Of a stretch of DNA of 64,000 nt, positions 61,201 to 64,000 are shown in pieces. Made by a program: the position numbers and the translations under genes. Numbering within the stretch: the stretch's first letter is position 1; every line of letters starts with the position of its first letter. The notes beneath the pieces are model-generated. The model did no database searches, had not been told where the DNA came from, and was given only the letters and a program-made list of their open reading frames with translations. Origin of the DNA: Cucumis sativus (taxonomy: Eukaryota > Streptophyta > Magnoliopsida > Cucurbitales > Cucurbitaceae); contig NC_026657.2 of assembly GCF_000004075.3 (NCBI RefSeq), forward strand, positions 39,728,732 through 39,792,731, written 5' to 3'.

Positions 61201-63456
61201 ACACGGAAGTATGCACCAAAAGTGAGGAATTCATTTTGTTTAAGTCAGAATCCAGCCTAACCATACAACACATAAAGAGGGACAGCCCGTGGAGAAGAGA
61301 CCTGAGCAGAAGAAAGCACTTCTGGTGAAAACCGAACATAGCGTTGACTGCCATAAACTGCAGAACTGACATCAAAGCCACTGCCAACTTTTCCTTGTGC
61401 AATGCAGTGGGCACTTTGAGCTATTATATGCACCAAATCAAGACCCGCACTGCCTCTCTGTTCTTGGTCACCTGTCAATAATGAAAGATTTACAACCCCT
61501 AGGTAGTTAAGTAAAGCAGCAACTACAGCAGCTGTCATTGCAGCAGATGAACCCAATCCAGTTTTTGCAACTTCAGGCTTGCAATTTTTCCCTAACGATT
61601 CCTCATCGTTGAATGTAATTGATGAAAAAGGAGGCAAGGAAGCCAATGATTCTGATGTTAGAGGGAGTCCACGGGCCTCAATCTATGAAACGGACATTGC
61701 ATAAGCTGTAAAAACAATGTTCTAGAGTACAGCCATATAACAAAGCAAGAAATTCAATTAAAAAGAATTTAATGCCCAATTATTGCCTACCCACCCCTGA
61801 GGGTAATGAGACTGAGCTATAGCATGAAACATTCTACGTATGAGCAATGGGATAGTACCTGACTCCGATAAGAGTAGAACTCATTGCAACCTAAAATAGT
61901 GATATCAAGACCTGCACGTTCAATCCAAATGAATCATAGAGTTAGTACGATATATAAGCAATTTGGTCTGCAAGATGAAGACGGGGAATGAGCAAAAAAC
62001 TAACCATACCTTGCAAGAGCAGTTTGTGTAATGCATTCTTATTGTCCTTGTCAACAAATTTTGCACTTGCAGCTGCTACACAATATTCCACTGCTCTTTC
62101 TACAAAAGGGTTTCTTGATTGACTGAAAACATGAGTATGCAGCACTTATAAGTGAACATGAATTATGAAATGAAAAGCATTTTACCTCTATCTTCCTAAT
62201 AAACCTGATCTTAATAAATCGAAATTCATTAACTACAGATACAGCAAATAGAAAAGCCCATCCCTAATATGATAAAACCACAGTAATTTAAAACACTGAA
62301 AATTTAAGTATTGTGGTGGTCAGGGTCAGGAGTGTAAGATGAAACAAACAACTGAATTTAGCTTGTTTTATTTAGATAACAGCACAGCCAATTGCTTATA
62401 AGCAGAATTTCCAATGCTCTACTAGAATAACTAATTTACTTGCCTTGGAGAGACACTCTCAAGAGATTGGTTTTTCAATGACAATTTGTAGATGCTCTCT
62501 CTCAGGAGCTGGGGAGATGTCAACTTAATATCTGTCCATGACTGAAAAATATGAACCAGTTAGCAAAAAAGTATTTGACATATGTTGTTGGAAACTTTTT
62601 CTCAAGATTTTGTTTGAATATTAGCATTATACAGATACTGAATCCAGGAGTAATATTAATAATAATAAAATGATTGAATCCCATTTCCAATTCTAACCAA
62701 TAGAGTTCAGCTCATAACTAGTCATAGGGAGCAAGCTGTTCAAGCAAAGTGATATTACCCAGTTGAAGACAGCATCAATTCAGAAGTATATGACTACTAG
62801 TATTTTGGCTTTGATTCCCTGATTAGTAGGAAATTACTTTAATCCTAATTCTCCTTGTGTTATTTCCACTCAGCAGAAAACTTAATCATGAACAAACAAC
62901 AAAATAAAGAACATATGATCAACAACATGCAACTACCAAACCAAAATACGGCTAACATAGCTGAAATTTGAAGTATTAAGAAACAATAAGTTTAATAGGG
63001 ATAGTTATCAAAGAACCACGCACCCATGCCCAGCTATCTGGCTTAATTTCCTCGTAAATGGGTTTTACAATTGCATAAAAACGAGCATTAGTACTAAGTA
63101 CGAGTCCTGCATTCGGTTTCTCCAAGACAAGGTAACCTCCGGTCATTAAAACTTTCCCTGGAGCTGAAGCAACCCTGCCAGATATAAAATTGCACAAAAA
63201 ATAAGAACACAAAATGCAAGTCAAACATGCTGCCTAAGGTAGAGATCAGATCAAAGTGAAAGTAGTTCGGTATCCTCGACTACAATCCTAGAGCTGAGGT
63301 AGGACTAAAAAATTGAACAGTCGTACAGTTAATTTCTTTCCCCGAGATCAAAATCAAACTAACAACAATGCATCACAAACCAACACATTCCAGAATCGAT
63401 CAATCAATCGTAAACGAGGCAATCAATATAAACAACGAACAGACTTACACGGCCAT
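58276..63456 (-). CDS. PMK: Phosphomevalonate kinase, 507 aa
   Basis: Catalyses ATP-dependent conversion of mevalonate 5-phosphate to the 5-diphosphate in the mevalonate pathway to isoprenoids. Ten exons: 63449-63456, 63024-63174, 62444-62541, 62010-62122, 61859-61911, 61302-61682, 60232-60336, 59397-59624, 58688-58810, 58276-58539; total 1524 bases including stop. The protein starts MAVVASAPGKVLMTGGYLVL, a GHMP kinase opening. It has the GHMP ATP loop KTGLGSSAAMTAAVV (about 181-195), GKVGSGFDVSSAVYGS, and the C-terminal GHMP motif GVLLAGVPGAGGFDA. It is colinear with Arabidopsis At1g31910 (about 505 aa) as recalled. Only 8 coding bases lie in the first exon. The intron after 62444 begins GC (AAG|GCAAGT), and only this reading keeps the frame (SVSPSQSRNPFVE). 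Introns carry LTR-type fossils, listed separately. Confidence 0.94.
59035..59314. mobile_element. Solo-LTR fossil in a PMK intron, 280 bp
   Basis: The element begins TGTTAG and ends CTAACA, as LTRs do, and is flanked by the 5-base target duplication aattc (59030-59034 and 59315-59319). Inside are a TATA-like 'ggttataaatagg' and an 'aataaaa' near the far end. There are no internal coding parts, so it is a solo LTR or a very small LTR-type element; its superfamily cannot be fixed. The exact duplication and clean ends suggest moderate to young age. It lies within the intron 58811-59396. Confidence 0.85.
60947..61207 (-). mobile_element. TRIM-like short LTR fossil in a PMK intron, about 260 bp
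   Basis: Two related terminal segments in the same orientation: 60947-61026 and a shorter 61154-61207, both with 'TCTTrAATyACyGwTTGACCC'. On the minus strand the inner edge of the upstream LTR is followed by 'agtatcagagcag', resembling the initiator Met-tRNA primer site tggtatcagagc. A purine stretch 'aagtgggagac' precedes the other LTR. There is no coding capacity, as in terminal-repeat retrotransposons in miniature. The copies have diverged and one is shortened, so it is old. Confidence 0.7.
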
Positions 63457-64000
63457 TTCTGCTGTGTCTTGGTAAACTTCGACTTCAAATCAGCTTCTGA
63501 ATCAACTCAAGCTAAAGTATAATTCCAAATGCACAAGAAATCAATGTTTGATATCCAAATGGAAGTATTTATATCAGAAAACAAAATGCACAAAAAGAAT
63601 TTCTAAAAGAGAAAAGATTGTAAAAACAGCTTACAGGTCGTGATGGTACAACCGGAGGCTCAGAAGCAATAGTTGAATCAAATTGTTGAGCTCTATGAAC
63701 TTCGACTGGAAAACACTGAAGAGCAAAGGTGAATTCTGGATTTCTGGTTGAAATTCAAAAGATTTTCAATACTTTGCAGCTCGTAACCGGAAATTCAACG
63801 TTCAATGTTGAGCTCTCCGGTGAAAGAGAATGATCCAAGAGCAGTTTGACCCTCTTCCTTCCTCTTTCTAAAGATTATTGATTTAAATTCACCAACTGTT
63901 CTACTGTCAAACGTTCATGATTCACGATGCCAAAAAAAAAGGTTTTTTTTTTCCCTCGAAGGCTAATAAATTGCCAATTTTTGGTATATATCAAAACAAT
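63457..64000. other. PMK leader and promoter region
   Basis: Upstream of the minus-strand PMK start. Sequence around 63640-63850 is GC-richer ('accggaggctcagaag', 'gctctccggtgaaag') and likely holds the transcription start and leader. A leader intron is possible because 'cttacag' occurs near 63633. No further gene is seen before the window ends. Confidence 0.5.

Overview
The window is 64 kb of plant nuclear DNA. It has spliced GT-AG genes, an intact nuclear tRNA-Asn, PPR-DYW, VQ-motif and CFL1-type genes found only in plants, and long AT-rich gene deserts full of small DNA transposons. The protein matches are eudicot-like. My guess from the repeat style (runs of 'tctatca(g/c)tgatagac' and 'tatagcaaatagtaaata') is a cucurbit; this is an inference. 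Coordinates of spliced genes come from joining exons by reading frame, splice consensus and recalled Arabidopsis homologues. No searches were run.

Layout: 195-6637 (+) is the 3' part of ZYP1, the synaptonemal complex transverse filament protein, cut by the window start. 8791-9240 (-) is a small tail-anchored-looking protein. 11897-12675 (-) is a CFL1-like WW/EAR repressor. 18520-21745 (+) is a plastid-type SAM methyltransferase (At1g78140 type), and 23397-26512 (-) is a UNE2-type MFS transporter (At1g78130 type); between them lies a tRNA-Asn with two decayed copies beside it. 33087-34361 (-) is a VQ22-like VQ protein. 40897-48987 (-) is the ATRIP homologue (SUV2), a DNA damage checkpoint protein. 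49832-52183 (-) is a full-length BED/hAT transposase-like gene. 53867-54109 (-) is a small secreted peptide precursor. 55913-57733 (+) is a PPR-DYW protein (At1g31920 type), and 58276-63456 (-) is phosphomevalonate kinase (At1g31910 type).

Two gene pairs keep the neighbour relation I recall from Arabidopsis chromosome 1 (At1g78130/At1g78140 and At1g31910/At1g31920), so parts of this block look like old conserved microsynteny. Otherwise the genes are functionally unrelated: meiosis, DNA damage signalling, isoprenoid synthesis, organelle RNA editing, cuticle/epidermis and WRKY-partner regulation. There is no operon-like system.

Between the genes are small hAT-like elements, two with convincing 8-bp target duplications and one of those nested inside an older repeat. 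Other repeats are an AT-rich repeat family with at least two clear copies, an LTR-type solo fossil and a TRIM-like fossil in introns of the kinase gene, and a LINE scrap. I found no undescribed multi-gene system. The best leads are the secreted peptide gene, the intact intron-bearing hAT gene, the HxE-to-HxQ change in the PPR deaminase domain, and the tRNA-Asn duplication array.
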